NCBI GenBank assembly: GCA_938010715.1
Contig: CALLVG010000238.1
Location: forward strand, 1 to 32,636
DNA from: an uncultured Saprospiraceae bacterium
Lineage (GTDB): Bacteria > Bacteroidota > Bacteroidia > Chitinophagales > Saprospiraceae
Length of the DNA stretch: 32,636 bases
Direction: 5' to 3'
Position 1 is the first letter of the stretch; each line of letters opens with the position of its first letter. A program made the position numbers and the translations under genes. The notes under the pieces are model-generated. The model was not told the origin of the DNA, searched no databases, and was given only the letters and a program-made list of their open reading frames with translations. This document shows positions 6,903 through 16,060 of the stretch, piece by piece.

Positions 6903-9755
6903 ATGGCAAAAAAGACTCAATCAGATGTGTTGGAAGCACCAGCAGCGGAACGATTTCGCAACGAAATTTACATTAAAGGTGCGCGAGCGAATAACTTGCA
7001 AAATATAGACTTACGCATTCCCAAAAATAAATTGGTGGTCGTGACAGGCGTTTCGGGTTCAGGTAAATCGAGCATCACGATGGATACACTTTACGCCGAA
7101 GGTCAACGTCGATATGTGGAAAGTTTGAGTAGTTATGCGCGTCAGTTTTTGGGACGTATGAAAAAGCCAGATATCGATTTCATCAAAGGCATCTGTCCTG
7201 CCATTGCCATCGAACAAAAAGTAACTTCGGGAAACAACCGTTCGACTGTTGGTTCGATGACGGAGATTTATGATTTCATGCGTTTACTTTATGCGCGTAT
7301 TGGAAAAACGTACTCGCCTATTTCTGGAAACTTAGTCACCAAACATCGTGTGACGGATGTAACGGAATACATCCATTCACTGGAGGAAGGAACCAAGGTT
7401 CAGCTATTTATGCCGCTTTCGCTAAAATATCGAGATCGGACATTGGAGTTGGAATTGAAACTGCTTTTACAAAAAGGATACACTCGTATTTTTCACAAAA
7501 AAGAGTTGAAAAATATTGAAGAATTCTTAGAAGCAAAACCAATCGACTTATCAAAAACTCTTGACCAATATGATGAAGATGAAGTGTGGGTTTTGATCGA
7601 CCGTTTTGTAGTCAAAAAAGAAGAGGAGGAAAATAAAAAACGGATTTCTGATTCCGTTCAAACAGCTTTTCAAGAAAGTGAAGGGGAAGCCATTGTCGCG
7701 CCTTTAGGAACTAAAAAGAAGGTCAAAAAATTCAATAATCGTTTTGAGTTAGATGGGATGGAGTTTGTGGAACCCGCACCACAGCTGTTCAATTATAATA
7801 ATCCATTTGGTGCGTGTCCACAATGTGAAGGTTACGGAAAAGTGATGGGGATCGACGAAAACAAAGTCGTCCCAGATGACAGCAAATCTGTTTACGAAAA
7901 AGCGATTGCCTGCTGGAAAGGAGAGAAGTTTGGCTTGTGGCTTGAAGCTTTTTTGAATGTCGCACATCATTTTGATTTTCCAGTTCACACCCCTTTCGAA
8001 CAACTCAAAAAAGCAGAGAAAAAATTGCTTTGGACGGGGAATAAACACTTCCGAGGCATCAATGATTTCTTTGAAGAATTAGGAGAAAAAACCTACAAAA
8101 TTCAAAACAGAGTAATGCTCGCCCGTTATCGTGGGCGCACAACTTGCCCGACCTGTGACGGCGGTCGTTTGCGACCAGAAGCAAATTATGTTACAGTGGG
8201 CAAACAACCAATTACTTACTTGATTGATTTGCCATTGGATGAGTTATCCGACTTTTTTAATGGTTTAAAATTGAGTGATTACGATATGCAAATCGCTAAA
8301 CGTCTTCTACTCGAAATCAACACCCGACTTCATTTTATGAAAGATGTTGGGTTGGGTTACTTGATGCTCAATCGCGTTTCGAATACCCTCAGTGGTGGTG
8401 AAACTCAGCGTATCAATTTGACTCGAACATTGGGAAGTAATCTTACAAGTTCGATGTATATCTTGGACGAGCCGAGTGTCGGTTTGCATCCACGAGACAC
8501 TGCTCGTTTGGTAGAAGTTTTGAAAAATTTGAGAGACTTAGGAAATACCGTCATTGTAGTCGAGCATGAGGAAGAAGTTATCAAAAATGCGGATTACCTC
8601 ATCGACATTGGCCCAGAGGCAGGTGTACATGGTGGACACGTCGTTTTTGCTGGTCCTTATAAAAAAATCTACACCGATGCTGCCAAGAGTTTAACGACCA
8701 AATACATGAATGGTACGATGTCCATTCAGTTACCAGATGTGCGTAGAAAAGCGATTCGATACATTGAAGTCAAAGGTGCACGCCAGCATAATTTGAAAAA
8801 TATTGATGTCAAAATTCCACTCAATTGTTTCTCGGTTGTTTCGGGAGTTTCAGGAAGTGGAAAGACGACTTTAGTAAAACAAATTTTATATCCAGGTTTG
8901 AAAAAACACTTTGGAGAAGGCATGACCGTTGCGCCAGGTGCGCACGATGCTTTGGTTGGAGATTTGGATGCTTTGACGGGCGTAGAATTGGTGAGTCAAA
9001 GTCCAATCGGAAAATCATCGCGTTCGAATCCAGTAACTTATGTGAAAGCGTATGATGCGATTCGCGACCTGATGTCAAAGCAGCAATTATCAAAAATCAG
9101 AGGTTTCAAACCAAAACATTTTTCATTCAATGTAGAAGGTGGTCGTTGCGAAAATTGCAAAGGAGAAGGAGAGACCATTGTAGAAATGCAGTTCCTCGCC
9201 GACATTAAATTGGAGTGTGAAGATTGTAAAGGAAGGCGCTTCAAACAAGAAGTTTTGGATGTTAACTATAAAGGCAAAAATATCTCTGATATCCTTAGTT
9301 TAACAATAGATGAAGCACTCGAATTTTTCGAAGAGCAAAAAGATATTTTAAATAAAATCAGACCGCTGCAAAGTGTTGGTTTAGGCTATGTTCAATTGGG
9401 GCAAGCATCCAGCACCCTCTCTGGTGGAGAAGCACAACGCGTCAAACTCGCCAGTTTTTTAAATAAAAATAATAAGTCCGATAATATCTTTTTCATCTTC
9501 GATGAGCCGACGACTGGTTTGCATTTCCATGATATTCAAAAGCTATTGGATGCGCTGCAAGCGTTGGTTGAAAAAGGTCATACTGTCCTTGTCGTTGAGC
9601 ATAATATGGAAGTTATCAAATCAGCTGATTGGCTGGTTGACCTTGGTCCAGAAGGTGGTAAAGGAGGAGGAAATCTTCTTTATCAAGGTACCCCCGAAGG
9701 ATTGAAGAAGGTGAAGAAATCTTATACTGGGCAGTTTTTGAAGGAGAAAGTGTAG
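6903..9755 (+). CDS. uvrA: Excinuclease ABC subunit UvrA
   Basis: Two ABC ATPase halves (TGVSGSGKSS, SGVSGSGKTT; two LSGGE signatures; YILDEPSVGLHPRD, FIFDEPTTGLHFHD) and a UvrA zinc-finger module CENCKGEG...CEDCKGRRF. Confidence 0.96.
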   Translation: MAKKTQSDVLEAPAAERFRNEIYIKGARANNLQNIDLRIPKNKLVVVTGVSGSGKSSITMDTLYAEGQRRYVESLSSYARQFLGRMKKPDIDFIKGICPAIAIEQKVTSGNNRSTVGSMTEIYDFMRLLYARIGKTYSPISGNLVTKHRVTDVTEYIHSLEEGTKVQLFMPLSLKYRDRTLELELKLLLQKGYTRIFHKKELKNIEEFLEAKPIDLSKTLDQYDEDEVWVLIDRFVVKKEEEENKKRISDSVQTAFQESEGEAIVAPLGTKKKVKKFNNRFELDGMEFVEPAPQLFNYNNPFGACPQCEGYGKVMGIDENKVVPDDSKSVYEKAIACWKGEKFGLWLEAFLNVAHHFDFPVHTPFEQLKKAEKKLLWTGNKHFRGINDFFEELGEKTYKIQNRVMLARYRGRTTCPTCDGGRLRPEANYVTVGKQPITYLIDLPLDELSDFFNGLKLSDYDMQIAKRLLLEINTRLHFMKDVGLGYLMLNRVSNTLSGGETQRINLTRTLGSNLTSSMYILDEPSVGLHPRDTARLVEVLKNLRDLGNTVIVVEHEEEVIKNADYLIDIGPEAGVHGGHVVFAGPYKKIYTDAAKSLTTKYMNGTMSIQLPDVRRKAIRYIEVKGARQHNLKNIDVKIPLNCFSVVSGVSGSGKTTLVKQILYPGLKKHFGEGMTVAPGAHDALVGDLDALTGVELVSQSPIGKSSRSNPVTYVKAYDAIRDLMSKQQLSKIRGFKPKHFSFNVEGGRCENCKGEGETIVEMQFLADIKLECEDCKGRRFKQEVLDVNYKGKNISDILSLTIDEALEFFEEQKDILNKIRPLQSVGLGYVQLGQASSTLSGGEAQRVKLASFLNKNNKSDNIFFIFDEPTTGLHFHDIQKLLDALQALVEKGHTVLVVEHNMEVIKSADWLVDLGPEGGKGGGNLLYQGTPEGLKKVKKSYTGQFLKEKV

Positions 9756-9756
9756 C

Positions 9757-9821
9757 GTAGCACAGGCATTCCAGCCTGTGTTGACCCGAGCGACATTCAC
9801 AGGCAGAAATGCCTGTGCTAC
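9757..9821. repeat. Palindromic GTAGCACAGGCATTCC...GGCAGAAATGCCTGTGCTAC element (REP-like)
   Basis: GTAGCACAGGCATT / AATGCCTGTGCTAC inverted arms with inner CAGCCTGTG / CACAGGC; begins 2 bp after the uvrA stop. A second, diverged member is at 29672-29750. Confidence 0.75.
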
Positions 9822-9824
9822 TTC

Positions 9825-10133
9825 CTAAAAGAAATATCGAAGCATATCCGCAAAACTTCCTTCCAAAATCAGATAAGAGACAAATGAAAGCACTGCAATA
9901 GAAGCTACCAAAGTCATGTTTGACTTTTTGATTTGCGCATCTCGATAGCCCACTTCAGGGCTATACCCTCTTCTTGTTTTAAAACGCATACTGATACGTT
10001 CCTTAATTTCTTCGGGTGTTGCTTCTCCATCGCTTTGCATTTGCTTGACGCGTTGCTCCAATTCCTCTTTTTCTTGTTCCCAAAAACGAGGTTTGTAGTT
10101 GAATTGCTGGTTACGTGGTAGTCGGAATGCCAT
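9825..10133 (-). CDS. Hypothetical small membrane protein
   Basis: 102-aa ORF with a charged N-terminus and C-terminal hydrophobic helix (TLVASIAVLSFVSYLILEGSF). Confidence 0.65.
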   Translation of the reverse strand: MAFRLPRNQQFNYKPRFWEQEKEELEQRVKQMQSDGEATPEEIKERISMRFKTRRGYSPEVGYRDAQIKKSNMTLVASIAVLSFVSYLILEGSFADMLRYFF

Positions 10134-10152
10134 AATATTTAGACTTGAGATG

Positions 10153-10536
10153 TTAGATATTAGATTTTAGATTGTTTTCTCTCTTAAGTTTATTAGTGAA
10201 TCCAATAAGCATTTTTTGCTCTTCATCTATTTTTTCTAAAATTTCTTTTAAAAGAGATGGATTGCCATAATTTCTTCGCTGACAGATGAGTAATTGAGTT
10301 TCTAATTCGTAAGATGAAGAGAGAGAAAACTCAAAAAATCTTAGTTGATCTTTTACGCCACTTCGTCCTGCTCCTTCTGCAATATTTGAAGGAATAGAAA
10401 CTGCACTTCTGGACATTTGACTTCTTAAATTAAATTTTTCGACAGAAGGCAACTCTTGAAGATAAAGATAGATCATATCAACGATATCCATCCCTAAACT
10501 CCAAATCTTCATTTTCTTAAAATTATGTCTTCCCAT
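10153..10536 (-). CDS. Four helix bundle protein (23S rRNA intervening-sequence protein / S23 family)
   Basis: KIWSLGMDIVDMIYLYLQELP...FNLRSQMSRSAVSIPSNIAEGAGR...FFEFSLSSSYELETQL matches the IVP/S23 family signature (SIPSNIAEG, S..ELETQL). Confidence 0.9.
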   Translation of the reverse strand: MGRHNFKKMKIWSLGMDIVDMIYLYLQELPSVEKFNLRSQMSRSAVSIPSNIAEGAGRSGVKDQLRFFEFSLSSSYELETQLLICQRRNYGNPSLLKEILEKIDEEQKMLIGFTNKLKRENNLKSNI

Positions 10537-10615
10537 TTTAAAATTTTTAATTTTAAAAGTCTCGTGTCTAAAGTCTAATATCTCAAATCTAACAGCGAAG
10601 CGATCTCATATCCCC

Positions 10616-11296
10616 TCAAAACAAAGATGGCAATTCGGGTAATTCTTGGTGTAAGTCACTCGAATTATTTTTGGGAGAATTCACTCTTTCAGAAACGCGA
10701 TAGTATTTTAGAATATCATCAGAAGGAGTTTTGAGCAAAGATAAGACTTCTTCGAGTGCTAAACTGTTGTCAAGCCAAAGATTGCGATCATCCTCATTTT
10801 CAAACAAAACAGGCATACGACTGTGTAGAGAAGACATTTCTGCATTGGGCGAGGTGGTGATGACGGAGAAAGTTCGTTGACCAATATCTCCTTGCTGCCA
10901 AACATCATAGATACCTGCCATTTCGAGTAGCTTTCCATCTTTTAGGAAAATGCGATAAGGGACTTTGTTCTTTCCGATTTTTCGCCATTCGTAAAAACTA
11001 TCTGCCAAGACCACACATCTTTTTTTTCTGATGGGAACTCTGAATGACGGTTTCACTTCAATTCCTTCACTGCGAGCATTGATTAATTTACCACTATTCT
11101 TCCCATCTCTCGACCAATACGGAACCAATCCCCAAGCAAAATATTGAAGCTTTTCAGGTTTTTCGCTCGTGATAATATAGGCGTGTTGCGTCGGAGCAAT
11201 ATTGTAACTCGCTCTCAAATTATCGCCCGTTTCCACTGATGGAAGTTGAGTTTTTACTTTTTCTTTCGAAGCTGTAAATGAATATCTGCCGCACAT
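10616..11296 (-). CDS. SOS response-associated peptidase (SRAP/YedK/HMCES family)
   Basis: MCGRYSFT N-terminus with catalytic Cys2; YNIAPTQ; LINARSEGI; FYEWRK; VITTSPN; SRMPVLF. Confidence 0.95.
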   Translation of the reverse strand: MCGRYSFTASKEKVKTQLPSVETGDNLRASYNIAPTQHAYIITSEKPEKLQYFAWGLVPYWSRDGKNSGKLINARSEGIEVKPSFRVPIRKKRCVVLADSFYEWRKIGKNKVPYRIFLKDGKLLEMAGIYDVWQQGDIGQRTFSVITTSPNAEMSSLHSRMPVLFENEDDRNLWLDNSLALEEVLSLLKTPSDDILKYYRVSERVNSPKNNSSDLHQELPELPSLF

Positions 11297-11337
11297 ATTT
11301 TATCGTAATTTTCTCAAATGATATGAGTCAAAGTTAC

Positions 11338-11374
11338 GAAAAACAAAAGGCATCCTGCGTAATAGCAGAATGCC
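11338..11374 (-). terminator. Rho-independent terminator downstream of proS
   Basis: Reverse strand GGCATTCTGCtattacGCAGGATGCC followed by TTTTGTTTTT. Confidence 0.7.
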
Positions 11375-11408
11375 CTTGTTTTATATCTAAAATCAAATCT
11401 ATCGTCTA

Positions 11409-12878
11409 TTAATACGCTTTCGCGAAAAGTACTCTTCTCTTCGAAGGTTTTCCTGAGAAAACACATTTTCCATCTTCGGCTTTGGCGTCATTCGGAATAC
11501 ATCGAATCGTTGCTTTTGTCTCTTTTTTGATTTTATCTTCTGTCTCCTCAGTGCCATCCCAGTGCGCAGAAATAAAGCCGCCTTTCTCTTCTAAAACCTT
11601 TTTGAATTCATCAAAAGTATCGACAGAGGTGATGTGCGCATTTCGATAATCCAAAGCACGTTGGAAAAGGTTGTTTTGAATATCTTCCAAAAGTTGTTCA
11701 ACGTGATTCACTACGCCGTCCACTGCAATTGATTCCTTTTCTTTGGTATCTCTACGAGCAACTTCGACGACTCCTTTTTCCAAATCTCGCTTACCGATTC
11801 CAATTCTCACTGGAATTCCTTTCATCTCGTGTTCAGCGAATTTGAACCCTGGACGTTTCTTCGGATCTTGATCGTATTTTACAGAAATTCCTTTTTCTTT
11901 TAAACCAGCAATAATTTTGTTTGCCACTTCATCAATCTCCTCACCTGGTTTTGGAATTGGAACAATCACTACTTGTGTTGGAGCTAATTTTGGAGGAATC
12001 ACCAATCCTTGATCATCCGAATGTGTCATAATCAATCCACCAATCAAGCGAGTGGAAACACCCCAAGAAGTTGCCCAAACATATTTCTCCTTCTGATCGG
12101 AATCTGTAAATTTCACTTCAAAAGCTTTCGCGAAATTTTGACCCAAAAAGTGAGAAGTACCTGCCTGCAAAGCTTTTCCATCTTGCATCAATGCTTCAAT
12201 TGTATAAGTATCATCTGCACCTGCAAATCGCTCACTTTCAGACTTTACGCCTCGAATAACTGGCATCGCCATGTATTCTTCAGCGAATTTTGCATAAACA
12301 TCTTGCATACGTTTTGCCTCTTCGATTGCTTCATCTTTGGTCGCATGAGCAGTATGTCCTTCTTGCCAAAGAAATTCAGCAGTTCTCAAAAACATTCGAG
12401 TCCGCATTTCCCAACGAACAACGTTAGCCCATTGATTTATCAACAATGGTAAATCTCGATATGAATTGATCCAATCACGGTAGGTATTCCAAATAATCGC
12501 CTCGGAAGTTGGACGAACAATTAATTCTTCTTCCAATTTTGCAGCAGGATCAACTATCAACTTTGATTTGTCATCAGGGTTGGTTTTTAGTCGGTAGTGC
12601 GTAACAACAGCACATTCCTTAGCAAAACCTTCTGCATTTTTTTCCTCCGCCTCAAAAAGACTTTTTGGTACAAAAAGCGGGAAATAAGCATTGACGTGAC
12701 CAGTGTCTTTAAACATTTTGTCAAGCTGTTTCTGCATGTTTTCCCAAATCGCAAAACCAGTTGGTTTGATAACCATACAACCTCTCACTGCGGAGTGGTC
12801 TGCCAACTCTGCTTTTTTGACAATATCATTGTACCATTTAGAGTAATCTTCGCTCCTACTTGTGATTTCTTTTGACAT
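11409..12878 (-). CDS. proS: Prolyl-tRNA synthetase (archaeal/eukaryal-type)
   Basis: [91 protein letters not shown]. Confidence 0.95.
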   Translation of the reverse strand: MSKEITSRSEDYSKWYNDIVKKAELADHSAVRGCMVIKPTGFAIWENMQKQLDKMFKDTGHVNAYFPLFVPKSLFEAEEKNAEGFAKECAVVTHYRLKTNPDDKSKLIVDPAAKLEEELIVRPTSEAIIWNTYRDWINSYRDLPLLINQWANVVRWEMRTRMFLRTAEFLWQEGHTAHATKDEAIEEAKRMQDVYAKFAEEYMAMPVIRGVKSESERFAGADDTYTIEALMQDGKALQAGTSHFLGQNFAKAFEVKFTDSDQKEKYVWATSWGVSTRLIGGLIMTHSDDQGLVIPPKLAPTQVVIVPIPKPGEEIDEVANKIIAGLKEKGISVKYDQDPKKRPGFKFAEHEMKGIPVRIGIGKRDLEKGVVEVARRDTKEKESIAVDGVVNHVEQLLEDIQNNLFQRALDYRNAHITSVDTFDEFKKVLEEKGGFISAHWDGTEETEDKIKKETKATIRCIPNDAKAEDGKCVFSGKPSKRRVLFAKAY

Positions 12879-13185
12879 TTTATAAAATTGATTTTAACAC
12901 AATTGTTATTGGTTGATTTTCAATGTTTTAAATACGTTTTTTAACAAAAAAAAGGTGCAATTTTCACCTTTCAAAAATAAATTAACTAGCCTTAAAAACG
13001 ACTTTAAACGAATTTTAACAAAAAAAGAGACGTAAAAGTAATAATTTACAGTCGTAAGAAATGAACACAACAAACTTACTGTCGTTTTATGAATGTGGCG
13101 TTTTAGTAATTATTACGTCTTAAGATTGAAACACGGAAAGAAATTTTAAAATTCCTTCAACAAATCTTTAAATATATTTTTAGAT

Positions 13186-14316
13186 ATGAAAAAGAATAAT
13201 TTCACCTATTGGGTTTTATCGTTAGCACTTTTATTCAATGTATCTGCTTTTGCGCAGTACGATGACGTTTACTACAACCCAGATACTGACGGAGACTATT
13301 ACGAGACGAATGATTACGATGAAGATACTTACACTGAGGACGATGAAGATTCATCTTCCGATGCAGATGAGTATGCGTATGATGATGATAATTTCGATGA
13401 TTTTGATAGAAATGAAAGATATGACAATGATGGATATTACTATTCATCAAGAATCCGCCGATTTAACAGACCTTATTATGGGTTCAACTATTACGACCCA
13501 GTTTATGTAGATTCTTACTATTATGGTAACGGTTATAATCCATATTTTAATAATTTTGGTACAACTGTATTGATTTACTCAAACAACAATTCTTACAGAA
13601 ATTGGAGGAGAGCAAATCGTTTCAACAATTGGAATCGATACCGCCCTTACCGTCGCTCATATTTTGCTAATCCATGGAGTAGTCCTTATGGTTTCAATAA
13701 TAGAGTGAATAGATTTGGAGGAGGGTTCAATAATCCGTACAACACTGGCTTTGGTGGTGGTTTTGCAAGTAATGCTTACTGCCCACCCTCATACGGAAAT
13801 GGATTCAACTACAACACGAGAACGAATAGTTATACCAATACCAATAACAGTACTGGAAATTACTACGGTTCAAGACGTAACGGTGATGTGAGAAATGTTA
13901 GAAATACAGGAACATTAAGTAGAGGAAATGGGGCTGCTTCTAATAGCGAAAGAGGAACAACAAGAGGAACGAGCAGCACTTCTACTCGTGGAACAAGAGG
14001 AACTAACACGGGTAAAAATTCTACTTATTCTTCAAGAAAGAGAAGTAATAACAACAATTCTTATAGAGGTTCAAGAAGTACAACTTCAAAACCTTCTTCA
14101 AGAGGAAGCTATAAATCCAGTCGTGGAAGTAGCACTTTAAAAAGAAGTAATAGAGGGGCTTCTTCAAGAGGAAGTTACAATAGTAGTCGTTCTTCTTCAA
14201 GAACAAAACCAAGTAGAAGTTACAGAAGTACTCCTAAGACTTCAACGAGAAGCAAATCTTCTTTCAAGAGCTCATCAAGAGGATCAAGTTCTTTCAAGAG
14301 AAGTAGAGGAAACTAA
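13186..14316 (+). CDS. Secreted low-complexity protein: signal peptide, acidic Tyr/Asp-rich N-terminal part, Ser/Arg/Gly-rich C-terminal tail
   Basis: Signal peptide MKKNNFTYWVLSLALLFNVSAFAQ; DYYETNDYDEDTYTEDDEDSSSDADEYAYDDDNFDDFD; C-terminal SSRGSYKSSRGSSTLKRSNRGASSRGSYNSSRSSSRTKPSRSYRS. Followed by a hairpin terminator. Confidence 0.8.
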   Translation: MKKNNFTYWVLSLALLFNVSAFAQYDDVYYNPDTDGDYYETNDYDEDTYTEDDEDSSSDADEYAYDDDNFDDFDRNERYDNDGYYYSSRIRRFNRPYYGFNYYDPVYVDSYYYGNGYNPYFNNFGTTVLIYSNNNSYRNWRRANRFNNWNRYRPYRRSYFANPWSSPYGFNNRVNRFGGGFNNPYNTGFGGGFASNAYCPPSYGNGFNYNTRTNSYTNTNNSTGNYYGSRRNGDVRNVRNTGTLSRGNGAASNSERGTTRGTSSTSTRGTRGTNTGKNSTYSSRKRSNNNNSYRGSRSTTSKPSSRGSYKSSRGSSTLKRSNRGASSRGSYNSSRSSSRTKPSRSYRSTPKTSTRSKSSFKSSSRGSSSFKRSRGN

Positions 14317-14345
14317 ATAGTATATAATTTTTTAGTTCCTATGTC

Positions 14346-14388
14346 AAAAGGCGGGTCGGTGTTTTCACCAATCCGCCTTTTGTATTTT
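14346..14388 (+). terminator. Rho-independent terminator
   Basis: AAAAGGCGGgtCGGTGttttCACCaatCCGCCTTTTgtatttt. Confidence 0.75.
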
Positions 14389-14440
14389 GTGATTTCAAAA
14401 TCCTATTTTTGACCCTATTTTTTCAAACTAAAATTAACTA

Positions 14441-15916
14441 ATGAAATATATATTTTCCTTCATTTTTAGTTTTACTCTATTGAGCCTTTCAGCCCAAAAC
14501 ATTACAGACGTAATAAGGTACTCGACGATAGAGTATGGAGCAACGGGAAGAGCGATCGGAACGGGTAGTTCATTTAGTGCGATTGGAGCCGATTTCTCGT
14601 TGATTGGTTCTAATCCAGCAGGTTTGGCAGCTTTTAGAAGATCTGAGTTGGTGATTACGCCCAGTTTTAGTTTGGGCAGTACAAATGCAAATCTTGCTGA
14701 AGATGCCGCATCCTCGACAAATGATAAAAAGATAGGTGTTGGTCTCAATAATTTTGGGATAGTCCTTGCTAGTAGTAAGCCATCCAGAAAATGGAAAACT
14801 TTTAATTTTGCCTTGGGGATCAATCGTTTGGCAACTTTTGGAAATAATATTTCTTATTCAGGATCGACAACTGGTTCTGTCACTGATAGATGGCTTGAGT
14901 TAGCGCAAGATTTTGCTCCTGATGAATTATTGCAAGATCCTTTTGAGGCTGGTTTGGCATTCAATGCTGATGCCATTTATCAAAATGAAAATACTGGGCC
15001 ACGAGAATACGCAAGTGATTATCAAACCTTTAGAAGTACTCCATTAACCAAATCACAAACGATAAATCAGTCAGGCTATATTTCTGAATTTGGAATTTCT
15101 TTAGCATCTAATTTCAAAGACAAGTTATACGTCGGAGCAATGCTCGGCTTACCGATTCTTTTATTTGAGGAGGAGAGAACTTATGAAGAAATTGATGAGC
15201 GTGATAGAGTGGATTTTTTCGACGATTTGGAGTTTAAGGAAAACTTATCTGCTGCTGGAGCAGGAATCAACCTAAAATTAGGCTTCATTTATAGACTAAA
15301 TCAACAACTAAGATTTGGTTTAGCTGGTCACACGGCAACGGTCTATGCCATTGAAGAAGATTTTAGTACTTCGATTGATTATCAATTTACAGATCCTAAT
15401 GCCAATCCTTTAGGGCTACAAGAATCTCCTGCTGGGAATTTTGAATATAGTTTAAAAACACCTTGGCGATTGATCGGGAGTGTCGGAACTATCATCGCAA
15501 AGAAAGGATTCTTAAGTGCTGAAGTAGAATATGTTGATTATTCGGGTAGCCGATTCAATTTTGAAAGTGAGGCAGGTGGTGAAATTAACCGACAAAATCG
15601 TTTGAATTCAGAGATAGCCAATGACCTCAACACTGCTCTTAATTTAAGATTGGGCGGAGAGTGGACTTACGATATCTATAGATTTAGAGCAGGTGCTAAT
15701 ATGTTGGGTGCAATCTCAGAAGAGTCAAAAAATGGAATTGTCTATAACGCTGGATTGGGATTAAGAAAGAATGCTTTCTTTATGGATTTGGGTTATCGTT
15801 TCAATCGCACAGAAGGAGAATTTTATGCTTATCAAACGAGCGCATCGAGTTCCCAATTAATTCAAAATCAAATATCGAAGAACTCCTTTGTTTTGACTTT
15901 TGGTTGGAAAATATAA
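14441..15916 (+). CDS. Outer membrane protein, OmpP1/FadL-like family
   Basis: Signal peptide, then TDVIRYSTIEYGATGRAIGTGSSFSAIGADFSLIGSNPAGLAAFRRSEL, amphipathic beta-strand pattern and C-terminal NSFVLTFGWKI. Confidence 0.8.
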   Translation: MKYIFSFIFSFTLLSLSAQNITDVIRYSTIEYGATGRAIGTGSSFSAIGADFSLIGSNPAGLAAFRRSELVITPSFSLGSTNANLAEDAASSTNDKKIGVGLNNFGIVLASSKPSRKWKTFNFALGINRLATFGNNISYSGSTTGSVTDRWLELAQDFAPDELLQDPFEAGLAFNADAIYQNENTGPREYASDYQTFRSTPLTKSQTINQSGYISEFGISLASNFKDKLYVGAMLGLPILLFEEERTYEEIDERDRVDFFDDLEFKENLSAAGAGINLKLGFIYRLNQQLRFGLAGHTATVYAIEEDFSTSIDYQFTDPNANPLGLQESPAGNFEYSLKTPWRLIGSVGTIIAKKGFLSAEVEYVDYSGSRFNFESEAGGEINRQNRLNSEIANDLNTALNLRLGGEWTYDIYRFRAGANMLGAISEESKNGIVYNAGLGLRKNAFFMDLGYRFNRTEGEFYAYQTSASSSQLIQNQISKNSFVLTFGWKI

Positions 15917-15942
15917 ATCCCAAAAAAATAAGCGGTAACTAA

Positions 15943-15985
15943 AAAAAAACGCATCAAGAATCAATGATTTTTGATGCGTTTTTAT
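15943..15985. terminator. Bidirectional-looking hairpin terminator
   Basis: AAAAACGCATCAAgaatcaatgatTTTTGATGCGTTTTTA. Confidence 0.75.
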
Positions 15986-16060
15986 TTTGATGTCAAAAAC
16001 ATCAATGGAAATCCTAACTTTGAGTTTTTTACCAAATTATTCTTTATCAAAAATTGAATC

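Noticed and set aside
10153-10536. Diversity-generating retroelement around the Avd-like four-helix-bundle gene
   Set aside because: No reverse transcriptase, template repeat or variable repeat in the window.
12009-12452. 147-aa plus ORF antisense to proS
   Set aside because: Cys/Phe/Ser-rich shadow frame of a highly conserved synthetase gene.
13235-13510. His-rich minus ORF and Met-rich plus ORF inside the low-complexity secreted gene
   Set aside because: Shadow frames of a GAT/TAT-rich repeat region; the 376-aa frame has a signal peptide and a terminator.
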